Assembly: GCA_023395555.1 (NCBI GenBank)
Contig: JAEWYQ010000032.1
Location: 1 to 64,000 of the forward strand
From: Bacillota bacterium
GTDB lineage: Bacteria; Bacillota; Clostridia; Lachnospirales; Lachnospiraceae
Length of the DNA: 64,000 nt
Direction: 5' to 3'
Shown in pieces: positions 10,669-20,023 of this stretch (its first letter is position 1; each line of letters begins with the position of its first letter). Below the pieces are notes generated by a model that saw only the letters and a list, made by a program, of their open reading frames with translations, did no database searches and was not told the origin of the DNA. The translations under genes and the position numbers were made by a program.

Positions 10669-10935
10669 TGAGAGCAGGTATACTGAGCTAATCTTGCTGA
10701 AAAAGCAGCTTGCCGGGATACCGCATTATCCCCTTTCTGTTGCGGAGGCTCCGTCCGGTTTTGAAAAAAACCGCAATATTCCGTAGGAACTAATAAGTGC
10801 GTTTGTGATGCATGGCAATCCAAATCTGCATATGATATTCATTACGCAGCAGGTGAGGGTTAAGCTGCGGCTGGCAATACAGGAATAAAAATAATCTGCT
10901 ATTCAAAAAATACAGCAGATTATTTTTATTCTCAT
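10669..10935 (+). ncRNA. Candidate structured RNA or leader upstream of the second chemoreceptor
   Basis: Between the promoter at 10634 and the hairpin at 10883-10931 lies a non-coding stretch rich in local inverted repeats. Examples are GGGATA/TATCCC near 10714-10731, CGGTTTT/AAAACCG near 10756-10773, TGCGT near 10798 with ACGCA near 10844, and CGCAGC near 10845 with GCTGCG near 10864. Several of these compete: GGTAT near 10678 can pair with ATACC overlapping the GGGATA stem, and ACGCA overlaps CGCAGC. That is the layout of a regulatory RNA or an attenuated leader of the chemoreceptor at 11104. It matches no riboswitch class I can recall. A 26-codon frame near 10809 lacks a ribosome binding site. 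Confidence 0.45.
10883..10931 (+). terminator. Long AT-rich hairpin, terminator-like on both strands
   Basis: Perfect 18-bp inverted repeat (10883-10900 and 10914-10931) with a 13-base loop. The arms begin and end in GAATAAAAAT/ATTTTTATTC, so each strand has an interrupted T tract. It would end the short transcript from 10634 or act as an attenuator before 11104. Confidence 0.65.
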
Positions 10936-11103
10936 TTATACTCGGGAGTGCTGGATAAAGAGCTGTTCGATAGCGCGTGCGGACGGATGGAAATCATCTG
11001 ATTTTTAAAAAGTCCGGTAAAATGTCTGTCAAAATAACCGCATCGGAGTTTATCGGTCTTGTTTAATGGATCGAAGAAATAAAATAGAAAGGAGTATATT
11101 GAT

Positions 11104-13242
11104 GTGCTAAAAGAAAAAGCAAACCTGTCTGGAAAGGGATTTAAATCACTTTCGTCCAAAATTCTCATGTTTGTCGGAGGGCCTGTTATTCTTGCGTTTT
11201 TAGCAGTTAGCTTTATCCTTCTGACCCTTGTCAGCGCTACCGTGACCGGTCTTACAACCAATGAATTAAGTGCAAAGTCCCAGGCTGCCTCCTATGATAT
11301 CAATAACTATTTTGAGAGGCATCTGGAAATTGCCAAGGCACTTGCCAGCAGTACCGAAGTGGAAGAGTTGTTCACTTCTGTCGGCCCCGGCATGTGGGTT
11401 ATAGAATACGAAGGTTTTCCTGCAATTAAGCGCACTCTTGGAAATATCCAGAGCGCCAATGGTACGGTTTTAAATATCTGGGTTTCGGATGTGGATTCCA
11501 GCCAGCTTGCGCAGGCGGACGGCTTCCTGGCAAAAGAAGGCTGGGACGTACTGAAACGCCCCTGGTTCATAGCCATGAAAAACGCAAACGCCGTAGTTTT
11601 AACAGAGCCCTATGAAGATACCGCTACCAAGCTGCAGGTCGTCACCGTTGCGGCGCCTGTTTTCAAGCCGGGAACAGAGGAAATCATAGGAGCAGTCGGA
11701 TTGGATATTTCACTGGAATCCCTTGGAGAGACCATTAAGGCATATACCCTGGGGAATACCGGGTTTTACATTCTCACAACAGGAGCAGGTCAGATCATCT
11801 ATCATCCTGTGGATGGGAATATTAACCGGAATATTGCCGACACGGATATGTCGGACAGCATCAAGGAGGCTGTTCTTTCAAAATCAGAAGGCAGCCTGGA
11901 GTATACCTCTCACGGCGTCCACAGTCACGGCTATGTTTCCAGGGTGGGAAACACGGATTGGATGGTTGCCACCGGATTGCCGAATGCTGAGTTTAAAGAG
12001 GATTTCTTTGCTGTTCGGACTGTGATGCTGGCTACTTTTGCGGTTGCCATCGTTATTATCGTGATTATCCTTATGATTTTATCAAGAGGCATCGTTTCCC
12101 CTGTCAAGAGGTTGACAAAAACGGCCAATCTGATTGCGGAAGGGAATCTGGATGTGTCAGCGGAGGTGACTTCCAGGGACGAAACCGGACAGACGGCGGA
12201 TGCCATCAACCGCACAGTTGCTCAACTGCGCAGGTATCTTGCATATATAGGAGAGATTACCCTTACCCTTGAAAACATGGCACGGGGGGATATGCGCATT
12301 CACCTCAGGGAAGACTATGTCGGAAATTTTGCATCGGTCCGGTCTGCTTTTACAGAACTGTCCGCATCCTTAAATCATACGCTTCTCACCATTGATACGG
12401 CCGCGGAACAGGTCAGCGAGGGGTCTGCCCAGGTTGCAGGCGGAGCTCAGGCTCTTGCATCGGGATCCACAGAACAAGCTGCCACGGTGGAAGAGCTGAG
12501 TGCTTCCATTGAAAGAGTGGCGAATCAGGCGGCTGAGAATTCGTCCAATGTGATTTCCGCTGCCAGAGACATCGAGCAGGCCAGTGCAGGTGTTGCTGCG
12601 GGAAATGAACATATGAAGCAGCTCGCCGATGCAATGGTGGATATTAATTCTGCTTCCAATCAAATAGCCAATATTACGAAGATTATTGAAGATATCGCAT
12701 TCCAGACCAACATTCTGGCATTGAATGCCGCCATCGAAGCAGCACGCGCCGGCAGCGCCGGAAAGGGATTTGCGGTTGTGGCGGATGAAGTCCGCAGCCT
12801 TGCGGCCAAATCGGCGGAAGCCGCCAAGCAGACAGGTGAGCTGATCCAGATATCCGTTGCTACTGTGGCAAAGGGCACGGAAATGACCGCCCGGACAGCA
12901 CAGATTCTTCAGGATGTAAGGGTAAAAGCCTCCAGAGCAGCGGAAAGCTTTGATCAGATCCAACGGGCATCCGCGGAACAGACCAACGCAACCTTGCAGA
13001 TCAAGGAAGGAATTGCCCAGGTTGCCGCTATCGTGCAGACGAATGCCGCTACCGCGGAAGAGAATTCGGCTACCAGCCAAGAGATGTCGGCCCAGGCCGA
13101 AACACTGCGCCATGAGGTTGGAAAGTTCAAGCTGGATACGGATAAAGATCAGGATATCATTAAAGCGGTTCCCCTATTGAAGGAGCAGGCCGCTCCGCGA
13201 ATGTCCCTGCCGGAAGCATCCCGCAGCTTTGGGAAATATTAA
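11104..13242 (+). CDS. Methyl-accepting chemotaxis protein, dCache_1-like sensor
   Basis: A 712-residue chemoreceptor with membrane segments at about 18-42 and 305-328. These flank a long extracytoplasmic domain of dCache type ([69 protein letters not shown]). HAMP follows ([23 protein letters not shown]), then a second HAMP-like helical segment ([21 protein letters not shown]). The signalling hairpin is [36 protein letters not shown]. The start is GTG 11104: the overlapping ATG at 11102 stops after two codons, and AAAGGAG lies at 11089. No CheR-binding pentapeptide is seen at the C-terminus ([12 protein letters not shown]). The gene may be controlled by the upstream leader. Confidence 0.94.
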   Translation: MLKEKANLSGKGFKSLSSKILMFVGGPVILAFLAVSFILLTLVSATVTGLTTNELSAKSQAASYDINNYFERHLEIAKALASSTEVEELFTSVGPGMWVIEYEGFPAIKRTLGNIQSANGTVLNIWVSDVDSSQLAQADGFLAKEGWDVLKRPWFIAMKNANAVVLTEPYEDTATKLQVVTVAAPVFKPGTEEIIGAVGLDISLESLGETIKAYTLGNTGFYILTTGAGQIIYHPVDGNINRNIADTDMSDSIKEAVLSKSEGSLEYTSHGVHSHGYVSRVGNTDWMVATGLPNAEFKEDFFAVRTVMLATFAVAIVIIVIILMILSRGIVSPVKRLTKTANLIAEGNLDVSAEVTSRDETGQTADAINRTVAQLRRYLAYIGEITLTLENMARGDMRIHLREDYVGNFASVRSAFTELSASLNHTLLTIDTAAEQVSEGSAQVAGGAQALASGSTEQAATVEELSASIERVANQAAENSSNVISAARDIEQASAGVAAGNEHMKQLADAMVDINSASNQIANITKIIEDIAFQTNILALNAAIEAARAGSAGKGFAVVADEVRSLAAKSAEAAKQTGELIQISVATVAKGTEMTARTAQILQDVRVKASRAAESFDQIQRASAEQTNATLQIKEGIAQVAAIVQTNAATAEENSATSQEMSAQAETLRHEVGKFKLDTDKDQDIIKAVPLLKEQAAPRMSLPEASRSFGKY

Positions 13243-13269
13243 ACCCGGATAGGCTCGTAGAATGGTCAG

Positions 13270-13428
13270 ATGCCGAGGAGGGATTCAGGTGTGGATGCCT
13301 TTGACGCCGCGACCGTCGAAGAGGCCCTTCTGGAGATCAAAAGGAATAGGGGAAAACAATTGGATCCGCAGATGGCAAGACTTTTAACCGGAATCATTGC
13401 AAGCGCAGATAAACAGAAGAAGCAATAA
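13270..13428 (+). pseudogene. HD-GYP domain C-terminal relic
   Basis: A 52-codon frame reads VDAFDAATVEEALLEIKRNRGKQLDPQMA. This matches the end of HD-GYP phosphodiesterase domains, where the usual order is D-x-x-D-A-(L/M)TSDRPYR-x-A-x-(S/T)-x-EEA-x-E-x-I-x-x-x-x-G-x-x-x-DP. The catalytic core and the intervening TSDRPYR segment are gone, so it cannot degrade c-di-GMP. Translation could start at ATG 13270 or at GTG 13291, which follows a GAGGAGGG. It lies between a chemoreceptor and guaA and is probably left from deletion of a response-regulator-type HD-GYP gene. Confidence 0.6.
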
Positions 13429-13581
13429 GGTTAAAATTTTGCTGGCATATTGATAAAAAATGTTGTATTATAAAACTGCATTTTTTTACAGGTCTGATTA
13501 CCGGAAGGAAAGGCAGATACCCGGTAATTGAGAAAATAGAACCAAGGCAGCGTTTGGAATGGATTAGTAGGAGGAAAATCA

Positions 13582-15117
13582 GTGAAAAAAGAAATGGTTA
13601 TTGTGCTTGACTTTGGCGGTCAGTATAATCAGTTAATTGCACGAAGGGTGAGGGAATGCAATGTGTATTGTGAAGTCCTTCCCTATACCGTCAGCCTGGA
13701 ACGGATTAAGGAAATTGCCCCGAAGGGGATTATATTTACCGGCGGACCGGCCAGCGTCTATGAGGCAGGGGCTCCGGCCTGTGACAAGGGAATATTCGAC
13801 CTGGGAATACCTGTCCTTGGGATTTGCTATGGCTGCCAGCTGATGACCCATCTTCTCGGGGGCAGGGTATCCAAGGCACCGGTTCGTGAATATGGCAAGA
13901 CAGAGGTTCATGTAGAGACCGAATCTCCATTGTTTCAGGAGGTATCTGGGGATACTGTCTGCTGGATGAGCCATACTGATTATATTGAAGAGCTGGCTCC
14001 GGGCTTCCGGGTTGCCGCCTGCTCCTCTTCCTGTCCGGTGGCCGCGATGGAAAACAGGGCGCAGAAGCTGTACGGGGTGCAATTCCATCCCGAAGTGGTT
14101 CATACCCAGGAGGGAACCCGGATGCTGCATAATTTCCTGTATCAGGTCTGCCGCTGCGCCGGTGACTGGGTCATGTCCTCTTTTACAGAAGAGATGGTAC
14201 AATCCCTGAAGGCCAAAGTAGGTGATAAGAAAGTCCTTTGTGCCCTTTCCGGCGGTGTGGATTCCTCCGTTGCTGCCGTTATGATCAGTAAGGCAGTGGG
14301 CAAGCAGCTCACCTGCATCTTTGTGGATCATGGTTTACTGCGTAAGAATGAAGGGGATGAGGTGGAGCAGATATTTACCACCCAATTTGATGTGAATTTT
14401 ATCCGTGTCAATGCGCAGCAGCGTTTTTATGATAAACTGGCGGGCATATCCGAGCCGGAGCAGAAGAGAAAGATCATCGGCGAAGAGTTCATCCGGGTCT
14501 TTGAGGAGGAGGCAGGGAAGATCGGTACTGTTGATTTCCTGGTTCAGGGAACCATCTATCCGGACGTAATCGAAAGCGGCCTGGGCCAGTCTGCGGTTAT
14601 TAAGAGTCATCACAATGTGGGCGGTCTCCCGGATCATGTGAATTTTAAGGAAATTATTGAACCCCTGCGCAGCCTGTTCAAGGATGAGGTGAGAAAAGCC
14701 GGTCTGGAGCTAGGAATCCCGGAGAAGCTGGTTTACAGGCAGCCCTTCCCCGGCCCCGGGCTTGCTGTCCGTATCATCGGAGATATTACACCGGAGAAGA
14801 TTGCCATCCTTCAGGACGCGGATTATATCTACCGGGAGGAGATAGAGAAGGCCGGCCTTGACAGGAGCATCGGACAATATTTTGCGGTGCTGACCAATTT
14901 AAAGAGTGTGGGAGTTATGGGCGATGAGAGAACCTATGATTATACCGTGGCACTCCGAGCCGTTACCACAACGGATTTCATGACGGCGGAATTCGCCGAG
15001 CTGCCCTGGGAGGTGCTGGGGCGGATATCCAGCCGGATTGTCAATGAAGTGAAGCATGTAAACCGAATCTGCTACGATATTACGGGCAAGCCGCCGGCTA
15101 CCATTGAGTTTGAGTAA
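13582..15117 (+). CDS. guaA: GMP synthase (glutamine-hydrolysing)
   Basis: GuaA converts XMP to GMP with ATP and glutamine. The 511-residue protein is complete. The N-terminal class I glutaminase has Cys82 in GICYGCQLM and His169/Glu171 in FHPEVVH. The ATP pyrophosphatase P-loop SGGVDSS is at 223-229, and the C-terminal dimerisation domain ends in KPPATIEFE. The start is GTG 13582, preceded by AGGAGG. A hairpin (ATTACCGG...CCGGTAAT) lies in the leader at about 13497-13529, but no purine riboswitch core is visible. A degenerate paralogue lies at 17007. The 3' end is followed by a scar, in line with guaA's known use as an integration site. Confidence 0.97.
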   Translation: MKKEMVIVLDFGGQYNQLIARRVRECNVYCEVLPYTVSLERIKEIAPKGIIFTGGPASVYEAGAPACDKGIFDLGIPVLGICYGCQLMTHLLGGRVSKAPVREYGKTEVHVETESPLFQEVSGDTVCWMSHTDYIEELAPGFRVAACSSSCPVAAMENRAQKLYGVQFHPEVVHTQEGTRMLHNFLYQVCRCAGDWVMSSFTEEMVQSLKAKVGDKKVLCALSGGVDSSVAAVMISKAVGKQLTCIFVDHGLLRKNEGDEVEQIFTTQFDVNFIRVNAQQRFYDKLAGISEPEQKRKIIGEEFIRVFEEEAGKIGTVDFLVQGTIYPDVIESGLGQSAVIKSHHNVGGLPDHVNFKEIIEPLRSLFKDEVRKAGLELGIPEKLVYRQPFPGPGLAVRIIGDITPEKIAILQDADYIYREEIEKAGLDRSIGQYFAVLTNLKSVGVMGDERTYDYTVALRAVTTTDFMTAEFAELPWEVLGRISSRIVNEVKHVNRICYDITGKPPATIEFE

Positions 15118-15240
15118 GAATTAAGAAAAATAAAGCCAGTATTTATGAGGTTTCCAAACAAATATATTTAAGTTTTGGCAACGATTTGGCAACGTTTGGC
15201 TCTTACTCAAAGAATAAATTTATCTTAAATAGACATGAGA
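15118..15240 (+). pseudogene. Possible integrase C-terminal relic next to guaA
   Basis: Immediately after guaA the sequence has a 12-base near-repeat (TTGGCAACGA, TTGGCAACG, 15174-15200). One frame reads SFGNDLATFGSYSKN, which resembles tails of tyrosine-integrase genes from mobile elements of Firmicutes. Nothing upstream of it looks like the recombinase catalytic core. The call rests on a short similarity and the location. Confidence 0.3.
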
Positions 15241-15297
15241 AAAACCTTACTGATTGGTAGTGTAAAATATTTTTGTTGGAACGAACAATAAATCAGA

Positions 15298-15630
15298 ATT
15301 CTGACCGGCATCCTGACCCGTCAAAAGGAATTCGCCATGCTGCAGAGCATCGGCATGACCCGCAGACAGCTTGTGAGCATGCTCTGCTGGGAAGGAGGAT
15401 ATTATGCGGCTTTGACGGCGATGAGCTCTGTTCTGATGAGCCTGGGCAGCTCACTGCTCATTGTACGCCCCATGAGCGGACAGATCTGGTTTCTGAGCTA
15501 TCACTTTGTTTTCTGGCCGCTGGTTGTCATTCTGCCCCTGCTGTTTGTGCTGAGTGCGCTGATTCCCTATATTATGTACCGTGCAATGGATAAGCAGAGC
15601 ATTGTGGAGCGCTTGAGAATTGCAGGATGA
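15298..15630 (+). pseudogene. FtsX-like permease C-terminal relic (BceB type)
   Basis: The frame opens abruptly with ILTGILTRQKEFAMLQSIGMTRRQL, a hallmark of FtsX-type ABC permeases of the BceB/MacB kind. Two hydrophobic segments follow (YYAALTAMSSVLMSLGSSLL and FWPLVVILPLLFVLSALIPYIMY), then the usual end (DKQSIVERLRIAG). About 110 of an expected 400-800 residues remain, with no N-terminus, no partner ATPase and no SD. A stop in frame just upstream marks the junction. A protein could start at ATG 15337, but a functional transporter is excluded. Confidence 0.8.
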
Positions 15631-15761
15631 TCATGCCGGTAAACATTTGGATGGAAAAAAATTCTGATTTGGTTTCTATTTTTCGATTTTACTTCCCCTT
15701 TGGGTAGGGTTTGTATTATAATAACTATGTAAAAATTTTATTAAAGTCTGGAGATAATGCA

Positions 15762-16952
15762 ATGGAACGTAAAATAGGTACTGTAGTCAGAGGAATCCGC
15801 TGCCCGATTATCCGGGAGGGCGATGATCTGTCTCAAATCGTGGTAGACAGTCTGCTGGAAGCAGCAAAGCAGGAAGGCTTTTCCCTGCGTGACCGTGACA
15901 TTGTTTCGGTGACCGAGTCGGTGGCGGCCAGAGCCCAGGGAAATTATGCCTCCATTGATGCGATTGCGGCAGATGTAAAGAGTAAATTTGGCGGTGAGAC
16001 CATGGGTGTTATCTTCCCCATTCTTTCCCGCAACCGGTTTTCAGTTTGTCTTCGGGGGATAGCCAGGGGTGCGAAGAAGATAGTGCTCATGCTGAGCTAT
16101 CCCAGTGACGAGGTAGGCAATGAGCTGGTTTCCCTGGATCAGATTGATGCCTGCGGCATAAACCCTTACAGTGATGTACTCACCCTGGAAAAATACCGGG
16201 AATTGTTCGGGGAGAACAAGCATACCTTCACGGGAGTGGATTATGTGCAATATTATGGTGACCTGATCCGTGAAGCGGGCGCCGAATGCGAGATCATTTT
16301 TGCCAACGATCCGCGGGTAATCTTAACCTACACTAAGAATGTGCTGTGCTGCGATATCCATACCCGTGCACGCACAAAGCGTATCCTCGGGGCAGCCGGA
16401 GGGGAGCATATCTATGGAATGGATGACATTCTCAGCTCTTCTGTGGACGGCAGCGGCTTCAACGAGCGTTTCGGCCTGCTGGGCTCGAATAAGTCAACAG
16501 AGGACAAGGTTAAGCTGTTCCCCCGGGATTGTGATCCCCTGGTAAAGGAAATCCAGAAAAAACTGCTGGATGCAACGGGAAGACATATTGAAGTCATGGT
16601 CTACGGTGACGGCGCATTTAAAGATCCGGTAGGAAAGATATGGGAGCTGGCCGATCCCTGTGTTTCGGTGGCCAATACGCCGGGCCTGGATGGCACACCC
16701 AATGAAATAAAGCTAAAGTATCTGGCTGATAATGATTTTGCCGACCTTTCCGGTGAAGCATTGCAAAAAGCCATTGAGGGCCGTATTAAGGAAAAGAAGG
16801 AGAACCTGGTGGGAGATATGGCCTCCCAGGGGACAACGCCCCGCCGGCTGACCGATCTTATCGGTTCGCTCAGCGATCTGACCAGCGGTTCCGGAGACAA
16901 GGGAACGCCCATCATACACATTCAGGGTTATTTTGATAACTTCACTAACTGA
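15762..16952 (+). CDS. CofE-like (coenzyme F420-0:L-glutamate ligase family) protein
   Basis: The 396-residue protein belongs to the F420 gamma-glutamyl ligase family. Visible features are an N-terminal GTVVRGIRCPIIREGDDL, DRDIVSVTESVAARAQGNY, and the central HTRARTKRILGAAGGEHIYGMDD and VMVYGDGAFKDPVGKIWELADP blocks. Canonical CofE adds glutamate to coenzyme F420-0 with GTP. No other F420 gene is seen here and Lachnospiraceae are not known F420 makers, so the acceptor is probably something else. The frame opens at 15711; ATG 15762 is chosen because GGAG lies upstream and the conserved domain starts there. It sits 54 bases before the GuaA paralogue, with a CAGTCAA/TTGACTG hairpin between them, suggesting one operon. 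Confidence 0.85.
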   Translation: MERKIGTVVRGIRCPIIREGDDLSQIVVDSLLEAAKQEGFSLRDRDIVSVTESVAARAQGNYASIDAIAADVKSKFGGETMGVIFPILSRNRFSVCLRGIARGAKKIVLMLSYPSDEVGNELVSLDQIDACGINPYSDVLTLEKYRELFGENKHTFTGVDYVQYYGDLIREAGAECEIIFANDPRVILTYTKNVLCCDIHTRARTKRILGAAGGEHIYGMDDILSSSVDGSGFNERFGLLGSNKSTEDKVKLFPRDCDPLVKEIQKKLLDATGRHIEVMVYGDGAFKDPVGKIWELADPCVSVANTPGLDGTPNEIKLKYLADNDFADLSGEALQKAIEGRIKEKKENLVGDMASQGTTPRRLTDLIGSLSDLTSGSGDKGTPIIHIQGYFDNFTN

Positions 16953-17006
16953 TGATTACGGCGGCAGTCAACACGGTGCTTTGACTGCTGAGGAAAGGAA
17001 AATAAA

Positions 17007-18314
17007 ATGAAACAGGATATGATTGTTATACTTGATCTGGGCAGCACAGATAACACCGGAGTTGCCCGCGCGGTGCGTTCTCTGGGTGTATACAGCGAGA
17101 TCTATCCCCATGACATCTCATCAGCGGAGCTTGCCGCTCTGCCCAATGTGAAAGGAATCATCGTCAACGGGGGTCCTAATGACGTGATTGACGGAGAGAA
17201 AATCTCTGTTTCTTCTGAGATCTACGAGTGCGGCATCCCGGTGCTGGCGGTTGCCCATGATCGGGCTCCCGGCGGCGAGAAGCTCCCGTCCTGGCCGGAG
17301 GAGGAGAAGGACATGGCCGCGGTTTTGCATTCCTTTGTCTTTGGAAGCTGTAAGGCTGAGGCTAACTGGAATATGACCAACTTTATTGCTGACCAGATTG
17401 AACTGGTACGCCGCCAGGTAGGCGACAGTAAGGTTCTGCTTGCCCTTTCCGGGGGAGTGGACTCCTCGGTGGTTGCGGCACTGCTGCTGAAGGCTGTCGG
17501 CAGTCAGCTTACCTGCGTTCATGTCAATCATGGTTTGCTGCGCAAGGGAGAACCGGAGCAGGTGGTGGAGGTCTTCGGAAAGCAGCTGAATGCCAATCTG
17601 GTTTATGTGGATGCAAGCGAACGGTTTTTGAATAAGCTGAAGGGCATCTCCGATCCCGAAGAGAAGCGCAAGATCATCGGAGCGGAATTTATCCGTGTGT
17701 TTGAAGAAGAGGCCCGCAAGCTGGAGGGAATTGATTATCTGGCACAGGGTACCATATACCCGGATATCGTGGAGAGCGGCACCAAGACGGCGAAGATGGT
17801 CAAATCCCATCATAACGTGGGCGGTCTTCCCGACGATATGGAATTCCGATTGGTAGAGCCGCTGCGGCAGCTGTTCAAGGATGAGGTGCGCGCCTGCGGT
17901 GTGGAACTGGGTCTGCCGGATCAGATGGTTTACCGCCAGCCGTTTCCGGGTCCCGGTCTGGGTGTGCGCTGTCTCGGAGCTATCACTCCGGATCGCCTGG
18001 AATGCGTTAGAGAGTCCGATGCCATTCTGCGCGAGGAATTTGCCAAGGCAGGGCTGGACAAGAAGGTATGGCAGTACTTCACCGTTGTGCCGGATTTTAA
18101 GTCCGTCGGAGTGCGGGATAACGCCCGCAGCTTTGAATATCCGGTCATTCTGAGAGCGGTCAACACCATTGATGCCATGACTGCCGATGTGGAACAGATC
18201 GATTGGCCGGTGCTTCTTCGGATCACCGACCGGATTCTCAAGGAAGTGCCCGGAGTTAACAGGGTCTGCTACGATCTGTCACCCAAGCCCCCTGCTACGA
18301 TTGAATGGGAATAG
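17007..18314 (+). CDS. GMP synthase paralogue with degenerate glutaminase domain
   Basis: The 435-residue protein aligns with GuaA from end to end but is about 75 residues shorter, all lost from the glutaminase half. Where GuaA has GICYGCQLM, this has AVAHDRAPGG: the nucleophilic cysteine is gone, and the HPE dyad is missing too. The ATP pyrophosphatase half is intact (SGGVDSS at 148-154, [20 protein letters not shown]), as is the dimerisation domain ending KPPATIEWE. It may therefore be an ammonia-dependent GMP synthase or an enzyme acting on another substrate. A complete guaA lies 2 kb upstream. The strong SD AGGAAAGGA lies before ATG 17007. The CofE-like gene upstream is probably in the same operon. 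Confidence 0.93.
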   Translation: MKQDMIVILDLGSTDNTGVARAVRSLGVYSEIYPHDISSAELAALPNVKGIIVNGGPNDVIDGEKISVSSEIYECGIPVLAVAHDRAPGGEKLPSWPEEEKDMAAVLHSFVFGSCKAEANWNMTNFIADQIELVRRQVGDSKVLLALSGGVDSSVVAALLLKAVGSQLTCVHVNHGLLRKGEPEQVVEVFGKQLNANLVYVDASERFLNKLKGISDPEEKRKIIGAEFIRVFEEEARKLEGIDYLAQGTIYPDIVESGTKTAKMVKSHHNVGGLPDDMEFRLVEPLRQLFKDEVRACGVELGLPDQMVYRQPFPGPGLGVRCLGAITPDRLECVRESDAILREEFAKAGLDKKVWQYFTVVPDFKSVGVRDNARSFEYPVILRAVNTIDAMTADVEQIDWPVLLRITDRILKEVPGVNRVCYDLSPKPPATIEWE

Positions 18315-18362
18315 GGCAGGCACTGGATTTCATTTATATGAAAAAGAACGGAGGCAGAAGAA

Positions 18363-19064
18363 TTGTTAGAACAATTAAAAAAAGAAGTATATGATGCCAA
18401 TATGGAATTACAGCAGAGGGGCATGGTAATCTATACCTGGGGAAATGTAAGCGGCATTGACCGGGAGAAGCAGCTGGTAGTAATTAAGCCCAGCGGAGTG
18501 GAATATGGCGAAATGAAGCCGGAGGATATGGTGGTTGTGGATCTGGATGGGAATGTGGCAGAAGGGCATTACAAGCCCTCCTCCGATACCGCTACCCACC
18601 TGGAATTATACAAGAAGTATCCGGCAATCGGAGGTGTGGTGCATACTCATTCTACCTGGACGGTTACCTTTGCCCAGGCCGGAATGGCAATCCCGGCCTT
18701 TGGCACGACACATGCGGACTATTTCTATGGGGATATCCCCTGTACCCGCGAACTGACGCAGGAGGAGATAGAAGAAGCCTATGAGCTGAATACGGGCAAG
18801 GTAATTATTGAGACCATAGGTGATAATGATCCTATGGCCATTCCGGGTATCCTGGTGAAGAACCACGGTCCCTTTGCCTGGGGAAAGACACCTGCCGGAT
18901 CTGTGTATAATACGGTGGTTATGGATAAGGTGGCAGAGATGGCCTACAAGACCATGACCTTGAATCCCAGAGTTCCCAGGGTGTCCCAGTACCTGCTGGA
19001 CAAGCATTATTTCAGAAAACATGGAGCCAATGCCTATTACGGTCAGGGATCGGAAGACCACTAA
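18363..19064 (+). CDS. araD: L-ribulose-5-phosphate 4-epimerase-like class II aldolase
   Basis: AraD interconverts L-ribulose 5-phosphate and D-xylulose 5-phosphate by a zinc-dependent retro-aldol reaction. The 233-residue protein matches the family length and shows GNVSG (about 28-32), KPSGV (42-46), [11 protein letters not shown] (73-83), zinc ligands His94 and His96 in VVHTHSTWT, and the third ligand in [10 protein letters not shown]. The start is TTG 18363, with GGAGG at 18350; no ATG fits. No araA or araB is nearby, so a role outside arabinose use, for example with the adjacent CofE/GuaA-like genes, is possible. Confidence 0.9.
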   Translation: MLEQLKKEVYDANMELQQRGMVIYTWGNVSGIDREKQLVVIKPSGVEYGEMKPEDMVVVDLDGNVAEGHYKPSSDTATHLELYKKYPAIGGVVHTHSTWTVTFAQAGMAIPAFGTTHADYFYGDIPCTRELTQEEIEEAYELNTGKVIIETIGDNDPMAIPGILVKNHGPFAWGKTPAGSVYNTVVMDKVAEMAYKTMTLNPRVPRVSQYLLDKHYFRKHGANAYYGQGSEDH

Positions 19065-19105
19065 AGCCTTTTACGGACGAACCAGCCTATCCCCATGCGA
19101 TTTTT

Positions 19106-19475
19106 TTAACGGGACAGGGACGGCTCCACGCCCAGGATGTAGATGACGGTCATGGTGACAGCCACGGTCAATAATGCGACGGTGAACTTTATGATATTGA
19201 ACCAGTAGAAAAACAGGATCATGGGAAGACCCGTTAATATCAACTCTAAAAGCATACTGCGAAAAAGCAGCGTATATCTGCTGACACGTACCGTATGCTT
19301 TTTTGTTGGATAGAATTTCAGCAGGGCGGCACTTTTCCATCCGGAGGCCTGCATTACAAAGACGATTTTGTCCGCCAATGATTTATAATCGAAAAAGGGA
19401 CCGGAATCCAGAACAAAGCCAAGGGCTTCCTTCGCCTCCGCCCTTAATCTCCAAAGCCGGTATTTCCCGCATCAT
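19106..19475 (-). pseudogene. Frameshifted membrane protein relic next to GntR regulator
   Basis: The frame starts well: TAATG overlap with the GntR stop and AGGAGG upstream, giving MMRE. It then shifts. Reading one base further on gives RLWRLRAEAKEALGFVLDSGPFFDYKSLADKIVFVMQASGW without interruption, followed by two hydrophobic segments (SMLLELILTGLPMILFFYW, FTVALLTVAVTMTVIYIL) and a stop at 19106. A one-base change around 19460 would restore a ~120-residue protein. I do not recognise the family; the context suggests the membrane subunit of a YtrA-controlled ABC system, truncated. Confidence 0.6.
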
Positions 19476-19858
19476 TATGCCTCCTGTTCATTATCATATA
19501 AAAGACGGATCATAGTAATCATGTCTTCCCTGGCCAGATTGGCGCTTTTACACTGCCGTATCAGCTCCAGCATCTGATTCTCCAGCGCCTGTATTTTCTT
19601 TTCCTTCAGCAGCTCCGTCTTAAAGGGGCTGACATAGAAGCCCTTGCCGGGGAGGGAGTAGATTAGTCCCTCTGCCTGCAGTTCCTCATAGGCCCGGCTG
19701 GTGGTGATGACACTGATCTGCAGATCCCGTGCAAGGCTGCGGATAGAAGGAAGCGCTTCATCCGCCCGAAGCTCCTGCTTAATAATTGCGTCCTTGATCT
19801 GTTCCATAATCTGCTCATAGATGGCCAGATGGCTGGTGTTTGAAATCATCAGGTTCAT
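19475..19858 (-). CDS. GntR-family regulator, YtrA subfamily
   Basis: The 127-residue protein has an N-terminal winged helix (AIYEQIMEQIKDAIIKQELRADEALPSIRSLARDLQISVITTSRAYEELQAEGLIYSLPGKGFYV, about residues 12-78) and a short helical C-terminal dimerisation segment. The absence of a FadR/HutC ligand domain marks the YtrA type, which usually represses its own ABC transporter operon. Its ATG overlaps the stop of a 29-codon ABC ATPase remnant (ATGA), and a palindromic operator overlapping a strong promoter lies upstream. The transporter genes it should control are both broken here. Confidence 0.93.
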   Translation of the reverse strand: MNLMISNTSHLAIYEQIMEQIKDAIIKQELRADEALPSIRSLARDLQISVITTSRAYEELQAEGLIYSLPGKGFYVSPFKTELLKEKKIQALENQMLELIRQCKSANLAREDMITMIRLLYDNEQEA

Positions 19859-19944
19859 GACGGCTTCATGGAGAAGTGGATATCCTCTAACTTAAAGGAG
19901 TCAAAAGACTTTGTCATGTGTTCTACGCAAATGCAATTGATCAT
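19855..19944 (-). pseudogene. ABC transporter ATPase N-terminal remnant (29 codons)
   Basis: Reads CICVEHMTKSFDSFKLEDIHF, the usual first strand of an ABC ATPase, and stops at MKPS where a Walker A should follow within about 10 residues. It has a good ribosome binding site (GGAGG) and is coupled to the GntR start through ATGA, so it now works as a leader for gntR translation. In typical ytr-type operons gntR comes first and the ATPase second, so the order points to a rearrangement. Confidence 0.65.
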
Positions 19945-19975
19945 AAGGTTCCTCCCGTCTGGCCCGCAATAAAAA

Positions 19976-20023
19976 GGCTGTATATATACTGTTCATATTA
20001 ATATATACAGTATATATACAGCC
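19976..20023 (-). promoter_or_regulatory. Palindromic operator, probable YtrA/GntR site
   Basis: Perfect 17-bp inverted repeat, GGCTGTATATATACTGT at 19976-19992 and its complement at 20007-20023, separated by 14 bases. Arms of this TGTATATATAC type suit YtrA-subfamily repressors. It covers the -10 and spacer of the promoter reading toward gntR. Confidence 0.75.

Noticed and set aside
10800..10880. Resemblance to the class I c-di-GMP (GEMM) riboswitch (GGCAATCC, ACGCA, GCTGCGG)
   Set aside because: The GAAA-capped P2 stem and the GGCAAACC core are missing; similarity is too weak to name it.
10932..11261. A 109-codon minus-strand frame at the second chemoreceptor start
   Set aside because: It overlaps the chemoreceptor N-terminus and the leader, has no SD and matches nothing.
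13429..13581. Purine riboswitch before guaA
   Set aside because: A hairpin is present, but the conserved purine-riboswitch core sequences are not.
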